Shown here piece by piece: positions 9,175-19,086 of a stretch of 64,000 bases of DNA. Below the pieces are notes generated by a model, which made no database searches, had not been told where the DNA came from, and was given only the letters and a program-made list of their open reading frames with translations. Both the position numbers and the translations under genes were made by a program. Where the stretch lies: the NCBI GenBank assembly GCA_003058495.1, contig QBVC01000016.1:1-64000 (forward strand). Reading direction: 5' to 3'. Numbering within the stretch: position 1 is the stretch's first letter; the number at the start of each line of letters is the position of its first letter. This DNA comes from a gamma proteobacterium symbiont of Ctena orbiculata. GTDB lineage: Bacteria > Pseudomonadota > Gammaproteobacteria > Chromatiales > Chromatiaceae.

Positions 9175-12096
9175 TTACTTAACTGCCTTAATCAAGCCGA
9201 CAAACCAATGCCTCTGGCCAATAATCATCTCCGCCACTGACAGCATCTGGGTTACCAACTCTCCGTTCTTGTGCCTGACATTGACTTCTCGAGTGCTTCC
9301 AATAATGTCCGATTTCCCCTCTCTGAGATAGCGATCGATGTAGACATTATGGTCATCAGCCACTTCTCTCGGCATCAATATGGAAACGTTCGTGCCCAAT
9401 AGCTCCGCCTCGGCATAACCGACCAGATCGAGCAGCGCATCGTTGACCTCCTGTATAATCCCCTCCTCATTTATCAACACATAGGCATCGGTTACCCGCA
9501 ACAGGGTCTCCATGCGCAGCTCACGCTCGACCAGTTCCTTGCGCGCCTCTCTCAGGCTTGTCGTATTGATAAAGGTAAAGACGACGCCGGAATAGGTATC
9601 CGGTGCAATCTGATAGGGAAACACCCGCATCAGGTATTCTTCGCCGTCATTGGACAATATCTTTTCACGCACCAGCCCTTTCTCACTCGACCTCACCTGC
9701 TTGGCCAGCGATATGACATCCACGTTCTTCAGCTTGTGCGAAAGGTGGCTGAGCGGCCGCCCGATATCCTGGTCCATGATGCGGAACAGATAGGATATCT
9801 CCGGTGTAAAGCGGCGTATCTCAAGGTTTTCATCGAGAAAAAGGGTTGCCACGCCGGTGCTGCTGAGCAGATTGTCGAGGTCATTATTGACTTCGGTCAG
9901 CTCGGTGATCTTGCCTTGATACTCGGCATTGACGGTGTACAGCTCCTCGTTGACCGATTGCAGCTCCTCGTTCGTGCTTTGCAGTTCCTCGTTGCTTGCA
10001 AGCAGCTCTTCATTGGTCGCCTGCAGCTCCTCATTCGACGTTTCCAGCTCCTCGACCGTCGCCTGCAGATTTTCCCGGGTGAACTGCAGCTCGTTCTCGA
10101 GGTCGACGATTCGCTGTTCCGCCTCCTTGCCCACGTTGTAGGTTTCAGGTGACGATTTGTCGGACTCGACCGAGCTGCGCACCTCTTCGACAAAGACGGC
10201 AACCATCATCACCTGCTGCTTTTTGGTCGGCAGCGGCTTGAGGCGCATATTGACGACCTTCTGCATGTTGTTGCCGTTGAGGTGAATATTGGAATAGATC
10301 AGCTCCTCCTTGCTCTTGATCACCTTCTGCAAGCCTGTATTCAGCGGTATCGCCAGATCCTTGATAACCAGTTTGGAGACATCATTGACTACCTTGCCGG
10401 TGGAAAACTGAAGATAGTCTTTCGAGTCACCCGCCACATGCATCAGCTCCTGGGATTCGCTTACCACCATGCAGAAAGGCAGGTAATCGCCCGCAATGCC
10501 TTCAACCAGGCGCTCCAGAAGCCGCTCCTCTTCGTGAATACGCGCGGCCATCCCCTTTCCGGTCATGCGGTTGCTGTTGGACCATCGCTTGGCGTCGAAG
10601 TTGATTGCCGGTTCCGATAATTCGGCGTGGCGCTTGCGGCCCCTGGATTGGTAGATACGCCATTTATGATCCAGGGGATCGAAGTACTCGGCCATTTCAC
10701 CGGTGGTTTCGCTGCTGCCGAGAAAAAGCAAGCCCTTGGGATTGAGGGCGAAATTGAACAACTCCAGGACCCGTTTCTGCAGTACGGGCTGCAGGTAGAT
10801 GAGCAGGTTGCGGCAACTGATGAGATCGATGTTCGTGAACGGCGGGTCCTTGACCAGATTGTGCTGGGCAAACACCACCATCTCCCGAACCTGGCGGCTG
10901 ATATAGAATCCCTCGTCCTTATGATAAAAATATTTTCCCAGCATGGCCGACTCGATATCCGCAACCGCACTCTCGGCGAAGACCCCGGCACTGGCTGTCA
11001 CGATGGCCTCCCGATCCACATCCGTTGCGAATATCTTGATATCGGTATGCAGTCCCTCCTTTTCCATCACCTCGCAGCAGAGGATGGCCAGGCTGTAGGC
11101 CTCTTCGCCGGTTGAGCAGCCGCTCACCCAGAGTCGCAACTTGTCATCCTCGGCTTCCCTTATCAGCATCGGCAGGTGCTTCGCCGAGATCGCATCAAAC
11201 GCTTCCGGATCGCGAAAAAAGCTCGTCACCCCAATCAACAGGTCTTTATGAAGGCTGTTGAGTTCAACCGGGTAGCTCTCGAGAAAACGCACATAGTCTT
11301 TCAGATCATGTATCTGGTTGACGGCCATCCTGCGCTCGATACGGCGGATGATGGTGGTGGGCTTATAGTAGGTAAAATCGATTTTGTTGTTTTCCCGCAG
11401 CAGCGCGAAGATACGCGTCACCCCGTCCTCGTCGGTCAGCATCGTGCTGGCGTACTCGTTCTTGGCGGTGAAGGGGTGCTTCAAATAGGAGAGCAGCTGG
11501 GCCGGCATCTCTTCAGGCGGCAAAACATAGTCCACCAGTCCCGTGGCGATGGCGCTCCGCGGCATACCGTCGAAGGCGGCGGTCTCCTCCACCTGCACCA
11601 TAGCCATGCCCAACTCCTCCTTAATCGCACGAATACCGCTGGTGCCGTCGCTGCCGGTGCCCGAAAGCACGATTGCAATCGCCTTGGCGCCCTGATCCTC
11701 GGCGAGGGAACGGAAAAAGATGTCAATCGGCAGATTGATACCCCGCGCATCCCGGTCCTGCTCCGAGAGGATGATGCGACCGTGAAACAGCCTCAGATTC
11801 TTGTTGGGTGGTATCAGGTAGACAGAGTTGTGCTCCACGATCATGCCGTCCTCGGCCCGGTGGACCGGCATGCGGGTACGCTTGGAGAGCAGTTCCGCCA
11901 TCAGGCTTTTATGGTCGGGGGAGAGGTGCTGGATCACCACGAAGGCAACGCCGCTGTCGTGAGGCATCGCCTTGAAGAAGGCCTCGATGGCCTCCAATCC
12001 CCCGGCAGAGGCCCCGATGCCGACGATATGGGTAGGTCCCTCCCGCCCTTCAGCTTCTTCGGTAAATGCCGGCTCGGTTATGGTTTCATCATTCAT
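9175..12096 (-). CDS. CheB-CheR fusion with coiled coil and two PAS domains
   Basis: A 973-residue signalling protein. Residues about 20-210 are a CheB methylesterase without receiver domain, catalytic triad Ser30 (GIGASAGG), His57 and Asp150 (GTGSDGTSG). Residues about 225-480 are a CheR methyltransferase with the SAM motif [10 protein letters not shown] and NLLIYLQP. Residues about 665-750 are a long coiled coil built from repeated 'ELxxxNEEL' heptads, followed by two PAS domains, the last ending at the C-terminus. This is a known architecture, usually outside chemotaxis operons. No chemoreceptor, CheA or CheW is nearby, so the methylation target is unknown. Its partner is probably the PAS-GGDEF-EAL gene 14 bases downstream. 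Confidence 0.92.
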   Translation of the reverse strand: MNDETITEPAFTEEAEGREGPTHIVGIGASAGGLEAIEAFFKAMPHDSGVAFVVIQHLSPDHKSLMAELLSKRTRMPVHRAEDGMIVEHNSVYLIPPNKNLRLFHGRIILSEQDRDARGINLPIDIFFRSLAEDQGAKAIAIVLSGTGSDGTSGIRAIKEELGMAMVQVEETAAFDGMPRSAIATGLVDYVLPPEEMPAQLLSYLKHPFTAKNEYASTMLTDEDGVTRIFALLRENNKIDFTYYKPTTIIRRIERRMAVNQIHDLKDYVRFLESYPVELNSLHKDLLIGVTSFFRDPEAFDAISAKHLPMLIREAEDDKLRLWVSGCSTGEEAYSLAILCCEVMEKEGLHTDIKIFATDVDREAIVTASAGVFAESAVADIESAMLGKYFYHKDEGFYISRQVREMVVFAQHNLVKDPPFTNIDLISCRNLLIYLQPVLQKRVLELFNFALNPKGLLFLGSSETTGEMAEYFDPLDHKWRIYQSRGRKRHAELSEPAINFDAKRWSNSNRMTGKGMAARIHEEERLLERLVEGIAGDYLPFCMVVSESQELMHVAGDSKDYLQFSTGKVVNDVSKLVIKDLAIPLNTGLQKVIKSKEELIYSNIHLNGNNMQKVVNMRLKPLPTKKQQVMMVAVFVEEVRSSVESDKSSPETYNVGKEAEQRIVDLENELQFTRENLQATVEELETSNEELQATNEELLASNEELQSTNEELQSVNEELYTVNAEYQGKITELTEVNNDLDNLLSSTGVATLFLDENLEIRRFTPEISYLFRIMDQDIGRPLSHLSHKLKNVDVISLAKQVRSSEKGLVREKILSNDGEEYLMRVFPYQIAPDTYSGVVFTFINTTSLREARKELVERELRMETLLRVTDAYVLINEEGIIQEVNDALLDLVGYAEAELLGTNVSILMPREVADDHNVYIDRYLREGKSDIIGSTREVNVRHKNGELVTQMLSVAEMIIGQRHWFVGLIKAVK

Positions 12097-12897
12097 GGTG
12101 GAGGATACCCTTGATCTCCAGGCTAAACGCCTTGAAAGTTTATACCCACAAAGTAGTAGTTGTCTTGACTAAAGACAACAAAATCAAAAAATTGCACAGG
12201 ATCAGCAGGCCGCTTCATACGCTATTCCTACATACTGGGCAGACTCTATGGCTGACATGGTAGCCAGTTCGGCCTGATTGCGCTGAAGCCTCATCAGGCT
12301 CAGGCCAAGTCCGGTTCAGTGCGATGCGGTTAAGGATACGGCATCGCAGATCGATCTTTTCCGCGTCGCTGTTAGCCGGCACGATTTTAGCGGCCGGTTC
12401 GTTAGTTTGTAACTTCAATAGGAAGTGGATCATCCTGACGCAACCTGGATCCCGCGGCCCATGCACGATCCGCGCAAAGCGTCGCATACCTGGCGAAGCG
12501 TATGGATATGTTATTGTTTTGATTGATTTTATCTGTCTTACCCCAGCGATCGGGGTAGAGCGGAACATGCCTGCATGATCATCACGGGTATAGGTCTCAC
12601 GCCGCTTCCCGATCTCTCTGCTATTGATCAGGGACCCGGTCGACTGGTCAGCGGGCGTGTTGTTCCTGACATATTCATCCCGGTCGCCCTCGATGAGACG
12701 GATCCGGTTATCCGCATCCAACTCAGGGAAAGTTCTACCTTCGGCACTCATAGATGGCATCAACGTACGCTAGTCTGCTGTGCTGGTTCGTTCCAGCTGC
12801 AGTGATAAAGTATAGTCTCTCCTGCGCCTTGAAGATTAACTTTAAATTAGCGCTGAAGATACGGTATTTTGAGCTATGAAAAATCGCATGCGCTATT
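12097..12897. other. Intergenic region upstream of CheBR fusion
   Basis: An 801-bp gap. Open frames exist (the longest, 12215-12763 on the minus strand, 182 codons) but their products are Arg/Pro-rich, resemble no family and have no clear ribosome-binding site. At 12159-12179 an 8-bp stem (GTTGTCTT, loop GACTA, AAGACAAC) lies just upstream of the CheBR start and could be an operator or leader hairpin. The region may include remnants of a lost gene. Confidence 0.4.
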
Positions 12898-14226
12898 TCA
12901 ATAGCCGCAGCGCTCAAGCTGCGGAAGCGTTTCGTTCCTTAGCCATGCCTGGGCGCACTGGGCAGGATCATAGTCGCTCTCTTCCTCGATAAGGGTCAGC
13001 AGCAGTTGCATCGTCACCGCTTCTCCCCTGTTTGCGCGATAGAAATCCCGCAACAGACTGTCGAACCGGTTACTGCCGAGTACGGATTCCAGGTGCTTGA
13101 AAAAGAAGGCGCCCTTCATATAGGGCGCGATACCGAAGAGCCCATCCTCAAGAATATCGATCCCGTTACAGCCCGGCGGCCAGGCTATCTTGTTCTCGCT
13201 GCTGCTTTGCAGTGAAGCGAGCTGATTCCTGTAGGAGTTCCACACCTGATCGCCGATATCCTCTCCCGCGACCTCTTCGAGGGCGCGTGCAGCGAGATAG
13301 GATGCAAGCCCCTCGGAGAGCACGAAATCCTCCCAGCAGCCGATACGAACCCCATTCCCGAACCAGCCATGAGCCGCCTCGTGGGCGTGGATGACAGGAT
13401 CTGACATCGATCCGCTGGCGATATGCCAATAGGGGTGGTGCTCGATACCGCCGAAGGCCGCGCCTCCCCAGTCCACCGAGACACTGGCCACCTGTTGACC
13501 GAAACCATACTCACCAAAGGTCTGTTCGTACCAGTCAAAGACATCCCTCAGGTATTGGGCGCCGCTCAGTGCGTCCTGCTCCTCGCCGGTTCGGTAGTAG
13601 ACACCCACCTCTGTTCCATTGGTTGTCTGGCCCAGCGCCAGATAGCTGTAGTCGGCAACGGCCCATCCAACCATATACGCCGGCACATCCATCGCTATCG
13701 ACCGCGGAAAGAGGCCTGTCGCGCCATCCGGCACACCCTCTAGCATCAGGCTATAGCCGCCACCCTCCGCCGGCTCGGATTTACAGGGAAAGAGATTGCC
13801 GCAATAGTAGGGCCAGATAAAGGTGGCTCCACTTCGTAGCAGACCATTGAAGTCATCCTGGATGGCGAAGCGATAGTCGATCGTCAGTGTCTGGGCCTCG
13901 ACCGATTGCGGCACCCCCACATCGAGTCGCCCCTGCTCTGCCCTAAAGTTCAGTTGAATCCCATTCGAGGTTACGTTCTCGATAACCAGGTCGCCGATCT
14001 CGAAGGATGCGCTCGTTGATGCGAGCGACCCCGCTACTACAATGTCCGCGCTTGCCCCCATTCTATCGAGATCGACTATCAGGTTAGTCATCAATATATC
14101 CCGGCTCCAATCCGTGGAGGCCGCTGGGAGATCCCCGCCGTTCTGCTTGTTGCAGCCAACCATCAGGAAGTTTAGAAACAGCAACGAAGCGGCAGCCACA
14201 AGAATTTTAGGCAGGTTAAATACCAT
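12898..14226 (-). CDS. Lipoprotein metallopeptidase, M1-like
   Basis: Start taken at the ATG at 14226, which has AGGGA 8 bases upstream; a TTG at 14250 is in frame. The 442-residue product has a lipobox (LMVGC, Cys25). The gluzincin zinc site is complete: His282-Glu283-x-x-His286 (HEAAH) followed 19 residues later by Glu305 (LSEGLASY), the HExxH-x18-E spacing of M1 aminopeptidases. The usual GxMEN exopeptidase loop is replaced by GGIEHH. It is a membrane-tethered, probably periplasmic or surface peptidase of M1 type; substrate unknown. It stands alone, with its own upstream region. Confidence 0.8.
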   Translation of the reverse strand: MVFNLPKILVAAASLLFLNFLMVGCNKQNGGDLPAASTDWSRDILMTNLIVDLDRMGASADIVVAGSLASTSASFEIGDLVIENVTSNGIQLNFRAEQGRLDVGVPQSVEAQTLTIDYRFAIQDDFNGLLRSGATFIWPYYCGNLFPCKSEPAEGGGYSLMLEGVPDGATGLFPRSIAMDVPAYMVGWAVADYSYLALGQTTNGTEVGVYYRTGEEQDALSGAQYLRDVFDWYEQTFGEYGFGQQVASVSVDWGGAAFGGIEHHPYWHIASGSMSDPVIHAHEAAHGWFGNGVRIGCWEDFVLSEGLASYLAARALEEVAGEDIGDQVWNSYRNQLASLQSSSENKIAWPPGCNGIDILEDGLFGIAPYMKGAFFFKHLESVLGSNRFDSLLRDFYRANRGEAVTMQLLLTLIEEESDYDPAQCAQAWLRNETLPQLERCGY

Positions 14227-14615
14227 TGATCGATTCCCTATCGTCAGCAATGCAGATCAGCTTCCGTGGACTTTGCTCCCCATACAGATAGTCCTGAGGT
14301 GGCCTGACAACCCTCCCGGCAAATATTGACATCACCCGGACAGGGCAATACGTTGATCCCGTTTCCAGCCGCAAACAGAGTATATCAAATCACCGAACAT
14401 CCTTTCTTTTCCAGCTTCCCTGTGCCCCCGGATATGACATCCGCACCCTGTTGCATTCCCCTGAACATCAGACCGGTGGCACGGATCTTCAACCGAAAAT
14501 AGCAATATCAACAACCGGATCCAATCCGCTACAATCGGCGGAGAGGAAGCAGGCATGTCCGATTTCACCGGCTGTTTCGCCCACCGTTTGACCTTGTAGA
14601 ACTACCGGAGGAGAA

Positions 14616-15290
14616 ATGAACTGGAAACAGGCCTATCGTTCTTTCTACTACCAGGATGCTCCTGACCCCATGGACCTCGAGCTCCCCTACCAGAGCACCG
14701 CATTGCTGACCATCGACATCCAGAATACCTATATGAAGCCGGCTGATGACCCGCTCGAGCGTGAACGCTGGGCCCCCTTCCGGCAGCGCATGAACGATAG
14801 GGTCATTCCCAACACCCGCGACCTGCAGGACCGCTTCCGGCGTAAGGGTATGGATCTGCTTCATGCGCGCATAGCCTGTCTGCTGGAGGATGGACGCGAC
14901 CGATCGCTGAGTCAAAAAAAGCCGGGATGGAACTATCTGTTGCTCCCACTCAATACGGAGGATGCGCAGATCGTCCCCGAGCTTGAACCGGCGGCGGGAG
15001 AGATCGTCCTAACCAAGACCACCGATAGCGCGCTTACCGGTACCAACCTGCGCTTGATACTGCACAACATGGGCATCGAGAACCTGGTTGTCTGCGGTAT
15101 CTTCACCGACCAGTGCGTCTCCTCCACGGTCAGAAGTCTCGCGGATGAAAGCTTCAATGTCGTTGTTGTCGAGGACTGCTGTGCCGCCGGAACGGATGAG
15201 CTGCACCATCGAGAGTTGGAAATCATCAATATGATCTATTGCCAGGTCGTTTCCAGCCGTGAGCTGATAGCTATAATGGGACTGGACTGA
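14616..15290 (+). CDS. Isochorismatase-family cysteine hydrolase
   Basis: A 224-residue protein with the catalytic triad of the family: Asp34 (LLTIDIQNTYM), Lys134 (VLTKTTDSALTGTNL) and Cys167 (GIFTDQCVSSTVR). The conserved cis-peptide region precedes the Cys, and the VVEDCCAAG segment follows. Members hydrolyse isochorismate, nicotinamide, carbamoyl or related amides, and this one has no feature that fixes the substrate. Start has GGAGGAGAA 5-13 bases upstream. It is followed 84 bases later by the DUF427 gene in the same direction. Confidence 0.88.
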   Translation: MNWKQAYRSFYYQDAPDPMDLELPYQSTALLTIDIQNTYMKPADDPLERERWAPFRQRMNDRVIPNTRDLQDRFRRKGMDLLHARIACLLEDGRDRSLSQKKPGWNYLLLPLNTEDAQIVPELEPAAGEIVLTKTTDSALTGTNLRLILHNMGIENLVVCGIFTDQCVSSTVRSLADESFNVVVVEDCCAAGTDELHHRELEIINMIYCQVVSSRELIAIMGLD

Positions 15291-15374
15291 AACCGGCCAA
15301 GCAATAGACCCACCCTATGGAGTGGCGGTTCACTTTGACCTACCCATATTTGGATCCGGCAGGGAGGTGGAAAG

Positions 15375-15656
15375 ATGAAGGCAATCTGGAACGGACGGAT
15401 AGTTGCCGAGAGTGACGACACCTTGATCGTGGAGGGAAATCACTATTTCCCTCCAGACTCGCTAAACCGCGAGTACTTCAGGAGCAGCAGCACAACATCC
15501 ATCTGTTCCTGGAAAGGTACCGCCAGCTACTACACGATCAGTGTGGATGGCAGGGAGAACCGGGACGCCGCCTGGTATTACCCCTCGCCTTCAGCGGCCG
15601 CGGAGGAGATCAGGAATCATGTCGCCTTCTGGCATGGCGTGGAAATCATCGAATAG
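15375..15656 (+). CDS. DUF427 domain protein
   Basis: A 93-residue protein covering one DUF427 domain. It shows the family signatures: a VVEG/VEGNHYFPP segment near residue 20, the SICSWKGTASYYTI segment near 45-58, and the AAWYYPSP segment near 67. Family members are small beta-rich proteins of unknown enzymatic role. AGGGAGGTGGAAAG lies just before the ATG. A 10-bp perfect hairpin falls inside the coding region at 15431-15454. Confidence 0.88.
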   Translation: MKAIWNGRIVAESDDTLIVEGNHYFPPDSLNREYFRSSSTTSICSWKGTASYYTISVDGRENRDAAWYYPSPSAAAEEIRNHVAFWHGVEIIE

Positions 15657-15712
15657 CAAACAGCGGCATGGCCAGGACTGCTACGGGCCGGGCGCGGCAA
15701 GAAGAGAAAAGA

Positions 15713-15736
15713 CCGGGATCAGGTAACGGATCCCGG
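15713..15736 (-). terminator. Intrinsic terminator between convergent genes
   Basis: An 8-bp perfect stem CCGGGATC/GATCCCGG with an 8-nt loop lies between the convergent DUF427 and DUF302 genes, directly past the DUF302 stop. Read on the minus strand it is followed by the T-rich run TCTTTTCTCTTCTT, which fits termination of DUF302 transcription. Confidence 0.55.
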
Positions 15737-15737
15737 C

Positions 15738-16121
15738 TTACAGCGCATCCCGCACCCGTTCCAGCCGCCCCCTGACATCCCTGGCCAGCTGCGCAATCGT
15801 CTCATCCTCCACCAGCTGCAACACGGCCACCGGATCCATGAAGGCGACCGTCACGCCGCCATCCTCCTCTTCACGCACTACGACGTTACAGGGCAGCAGC
15901 AGGCCGATATCGGGCTCGGCATCGATTGCCTGGTTTGCCAGCGGAGGGTTGCAGGCACCCAGGATCTTGTAGGGACGCTTGTCGATACCCAGCTTCGCTT
16001 TCATCGTCGCCTGGACATCGATCTCGGTCAGCACACCGAAACCTTCGTTCTTCAATGCCTCCACGACCCGCCCCTCAACACGCTTGACGTCGCCTTCGAC
16101 ACGGGTATTGAAACTGTACAT
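15738..16121 (-). CDS. DUF302 domain protein
   Basis: A 127-residue protein that is essentially one DUF302 domain: the ALKNEGFGVLTEIDVQATMK segment, then YKILGACNPPLANQAI and the LLPCNVVVRE strand. The family has a TT1751-like fold and is common in sulfur-oxidising and anaerobic proteobacteria; its role is not established. The Cys in GACNPP and in LLPCNV are conserved in the family. No signal peptide, so probably cytoplasmic. It has its own terminator downstream. Confidence 0.9.
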   Translation of the reverse strand: MYSFNTRVEGDVKRVEGRVVEALKNEGFGVLTEIDVQATMKAKLGIDKRPYKILGACNPPLANQAIDAEPDIGLLLPCNVVVREEEDGGVTVAFMDPVAVLQLVEDETIAQLARDVRGRLERVRDAL

Positions 16122-16382
16122 GGCACACCTCGGTAGAAAAAATGTGGATCAGGTCGAGTCGTTGAGCGGTTACAACCGCAGCTGACCCAGAGGATAGCAT
16201 CGCGAGAGAGAGGAGATGCCCCACGGCTACTACGTATTCCCGGCAGGCTGCCGCAGAGACGGCAACCCGAGCCGGCTTTTCGCCTCACCGCGATACCCAA
16301 TGGAGGGCTGAAGAAATTCAGCCTGGTGCCGACAACCGATAATGACGAGGGATCAATCAGACCGATAGTGGGGGATATCACC

Positions 16383-16700
16383 GTGAATTCAGGAAAGATT
16401 CGCTCTCTAAAATCCCTGGGGATGGGCCTCAGCCTTTGGCTCATGACCACGGCGCCGCTCCTGGCCAACAAATTTGAAACCATCGGTGGCGGTGTCCAAG
16501 GCTCGACCCGGGTCAAGATAGAATACCTGCAGGTCATCGCCTATGTCACCGGCGGCATCTTTCTCGTCGCCGGCATCCTCGCGATCGCGCTGCAAAACAA
16601 AAATGCCCACACATTGAACTACACCATGTGGAAACCCTCGGCAGCGATCTTCTTTGTCCTGAGCATCGCCGCTTTCGCGGCTGGTGTATTCATGAAATAG
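16383..16700 (+). CDS. Small exported or inner-membrane protein, two hydrophobic segments
   Basis: Start taken at the GTG at 16383, with GTGGGGGA about 8 bases before it; the frame stays open back to 16326. The 105-residue product has a likely signal sequence (about residues 9-28, ending PLLA-NK), a polar Gly-rich stretch, then two transmembrane segments near 48-70 and 87-104. The size and layout recall VirB2/TrbC-type pilins, but no conjugation genes are nearby and no family could be assigned. Confidence 0.55.
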   Translation: MNSGKIRSLKSLGMGLSLWLMTTAPLLANKFETIGGGVQGSTRVKIEYLQVIAYVTGGIFLVAGILAIALQNKNAHTLNYTMWKPSAAIFFVLSIAAFAAGVFMK

Positions 16701-16734
16701 GATGAAACCAGCGATGCAGGTGCGGGATTGAAGT

Positions 16735-17250
16735 TCAGTCGGCGAACTCAAGACGATCCTGAACCTTGTCGATGGCATCTTTCGCGCACAATTCATCCCT
16801 CTCCCCGCCCGGCGCACCGCTGACGCCAATCGCCCCCAGCTGATAGCCGCCCGCGCTAATCGGCAGCCCACCCTGGAGCAGCAAGACCCCGTTCACGTGA
16901 TTCATCTCCTGCTGGATGTCACGCCGGTTATCGCGAAACTCGCCGGATGCGATCCCCGACAGGATCACCGCATTCGCCTTCTCGCGGGCAATCTGGATGG
17001 TGAACCTGCTGGCATGCACGTCACGCATCAGCGCCACTTCGGCGCCATCTCCGGCGACCACCACCGCGGTCACCTGGTAGCCCCTTTTCCTGCATGCCTC
17101 CAGCGCATGCTTGACCATCTCCAGGGCAAGATCGGGACTGATCGCCTTGTGGCTCACTATATCCCCCGCGATCAGCGGCAAACCCAAAATGAGAAGCAGG
17201 GCAAATAGAGATGTACGTGGATTAATCATCTGATCTGGAGACGCCTTCAC
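16735..17250 (-). CDS. Exported GlcG/HbpS-family heme-binding-like protein
   Basis: A 171-residue protein: signal sequence (SLFALLLILGLPLIAGD) followed by a complete GlcG/HbpS (DUF336) domain, with VVVAGDGAEVALMRDVHA, the KANAVILSGIASGEF helix and the GGLPISAGGYQLGAIGVSGAPGGE loop (quoted in parts). Family members bind heme or small organic acids. The GTG start overlaps the stop of the PilZ gene by 4 bases; an ATG at 17229 would give a shorter signal. The predicted export and the coupling to a PilZ gene make a role in envelope sensing possible, but this is inference. Confidence 0.85.
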   Translation of the reverse strand: MKASPDQMINPRTSLFALLLILGLPLIAGDIVSHKAISPDLALEMVKHALEACRKRGYQVTAVVVAGDGAEVALMRDVHASRFTIQIAREKANAVILSGIASGEFRDNRRDIQQEMNHVNGVLLLQGGLPISAGGYQLGAIGVSGAPGGERDELCAKDAIDKVQDRLEFAD

Positions 17251-17654
17251 CCGGGGAATTCATCGGCATATTTTTCGATCCACTCCAGGGCGGCCTCTTC
17301 GCCCGTGAGATTGCGCCCCTCCGTCTGCTTGATACTCTGCTTGTAGTGCTCTATGTAACAGAGCTGTTCGACCATGCGCACCGCGTATGCCGTCTCCTCC
17401 TCGGTAAACTTCACCCCGATGAGAAAACTGTCATCCTCCCTGTGGCACCACACTACGACTCCCGTGGCGTGAAACTGGGGAGGAGTGATTGGGATCGCGA
17501 TATGTATCTCCGTACCGGGCTCTATCCTCGCTTCGGAGACAAAGCAGAGACCGCCTTCACTGTAGTTGGTCAATGTCTCACGACTGGTTGTGGCTCGACC
17601 GCCAACCTGGAAATCTATCGGCACGTCGGTGGGATGTCTTATATAGAGGCGCAT
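17247..17654 (-). CDS. PilZ-domain c-di-GMP-binding protein
   Basis: A 135-residue protein, mostly one PilZ domain. The c-di-GMP-binding motifs are both present: Arg2-x3-Arg6 at the extreme N-terminus and Asn30-x-Ser32-x-x-Gly35 (NYSEGG). The following strands (GTEIHIAIPI, FHATGVVVWC, FLIGVKFTEEE) complete the barrel. The C-terminal 40 residues are helical and charged. It likely acts as a cytoplasmic c-di-GMP receptor. It is coupled by a 4-base overlap to the downstream GlcG-like gene. Confidence 0.9.
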   Translation of the reverse strand: MRLYIRHPTDVPIDFQVGGRATTSRETLTNYSEGGLCFVSEARIEPGTEIHIAIPITPPQFHATGVVVWCHREDDSFLIGVKFTEEETAYAVRMVEQLCYIEHYKQSIKQTEGRNLTGEEAALEWIEKYADEFPG

Positions 17655-17923
17655 ATCGATTGTTTTCTCGCCACAATCGCGTGGCCGCGGCTAAACCTTA
17701 TTGGACCAGCGGCTGGGGGCCACCCTGCCAGCTGTACCTTTTTTTATAACAAAAGCAAAGGAAACCGCTTTTTGCAAGTCACGATACGTTCAGTATTACC
17801 TCTCTGCTGCCGCCTCATGGCTTCCCTGCCGGGCAAGCGTCGGCCCGGACGCAACGAAGTCGACCAGAAAATCATTTCCTATCCCGGTTGCAAGATCGTC
17901 TCCATAACCACAGAATCGGGGTC

Positions 17924-19069
17924 ATGAAAACACTCTCCTTGGAAGAGATGCTGCAACGCCTGATCGGTGCGGCCTCGGTAAGCAGCGTGAATCCCGCCTG
18001 GGACATGGGCAATGGGAATGTCATCGAACATCTCGAGGGCTGGCTCAATCAACTGGGATTCAAGACCGAGGTCGTGCCCATTCCCGGACACGCGGATAAG
18101 TTCAATCTGATTGCCAGCGCCGGCCAAGGGGATCAAGGTCTGGTGCTCTCCGGCCATACCGATACCGTGCCCTTTGACGAAGAGAAGTGGCAAAGCGATC
18201 CGCTGCAACTGCGGCAGCGCGACCAGCGTTTCTACGGTATCGGCAGCGCCGACATGAAGGGTTTTTTCGCGGTGGTCATCGAAGCGCTGCGGGAACTGCC
18301 GCTGAGGCAGCTGAAACAACCCCTGGTGATCGTCGCCACCGCGGATGAAGAGAGCACGATGTGTGGAGCAAAGTCCCTCGCTGACCTCCATCGCCGGCTG
18401 GGACGACATGCGATGATCGGCGAACCCACCGGTATGAGGCCGGTTCACATGCACAAGGGCATCTCCATGGAGTCGATTCGCCTCAGCGGCCGTTCAGGCC
18501 ACTCCAGCGATCCCGCCCTTGGGGTGAACGCCCTCGATGGCATGCATCGGGTACTCGGCGAAGTGATCCGCTGGCGCAGCGACCTGCAAAGGCGCTATCA
18601 GAACCCGGCCTTCGCGGTTGCCTTCCCCACACTCAACCTCGGCCATATCCACGGCGGCGACAATCCAAACCGGATATGCGGCCAGTGCGAACTGCAGTTC
18701 GATCTACGGCCACTGCCCGGGATGGCCCTCGAGGAGCTGCGTGACGAGCTGAGACAGAGGCTCAATGCAATCCTGCTCGACTCGGAACTGAACTGGGAGC
18801 TGACCCCGGTCTTCGACGGCATCCCGGCGATGGAGACGCCCCGTGAAGCGGCAATCGTCAGGGCGGTTGAACGGCTCACGGGGACGGAGGCAGGCGCGGT
18901 CGCCTTTGGCACCGAAGGCCCCTATCTCAACAGCATGGGCATGGAGACGGTTATCTGCGGACCCGGCTGCATCGACCAGGCCCATCAGCCGGATGAATAT
19001 CTCCCGCTCAAGCATATCCAACCCGCGATCAACCTGATACAGTCTCTGGTCAGGCAATTTTGTTTATAG
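17924..19069 (+). CDS. argE: Acetylornithine deacetylase
   Basis: A 381-residue M20-family metallohydrolase that removes the acetyl group from N2-acetylornithine in linear arginine synthesis. Metal and catalytic residues are visible: His78 and Asp80 (SGHTDTVPFD), Asp110 (GSADMKGFF), the Glu142-Glu143 pair (TADEES), GEPTGMRPVH, and the C-terminal His in CGPGCIDQAHQPDEY. The ATG at 17924 follows GGGGTC and fits ArgE length better than the upstream TTG. It is followed after 17 bases by argA, so the first and fifth steps of the pathway are in one operon. Confidence 0.93.
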   Translation: MKTLSLEEMLQRLIGAASVSSVNPAWDMGNGNVIEHLEGWLNQLGFKTEVVPIPGHADKFNLIASAGQGDQGLVLSGHTDTVPFDEEKWQSDPLQLRQRDQRFYGIGSADMKGFFAVVIEALRELPLRQLKQPLVIVATADEESTMCGAKSLADLHRRLGRHAMIGEPTGMRPVHMHKGISMESIRLSGRSGHSSDPALGVNALDGMHRVLGEVIRWRSDLQRRYQNPAFAVAFPTLNLGHIHGGDNPNRICGQCELQFDLRPLPGMALEELRDELRQRLNAILLDSELNWELTPVFDGIPAMETPREAAIVRAVERLTGTEAGAVAFGTEGPYLNSMGMETVICGPGCIDQAHQPDEYLPLKHIQPAINLIQSLVRQFCL

Positions 19070-19086
19070 ACAATGGGTTAAACAGT

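Noticed and set aside
9929-10141. Repetitive Ser/Leu open frames in the CheB-CheR gene
   Set aside because: They come from reading the heptad coiled-coil repeat in the wrong frames.
12215-12763. 182-codon frame on the minus strand in the intergenic gap
   Set aside because: No ribosome-binding site, no family, and composition unlike the neighbours; kept only as a possible remnant.
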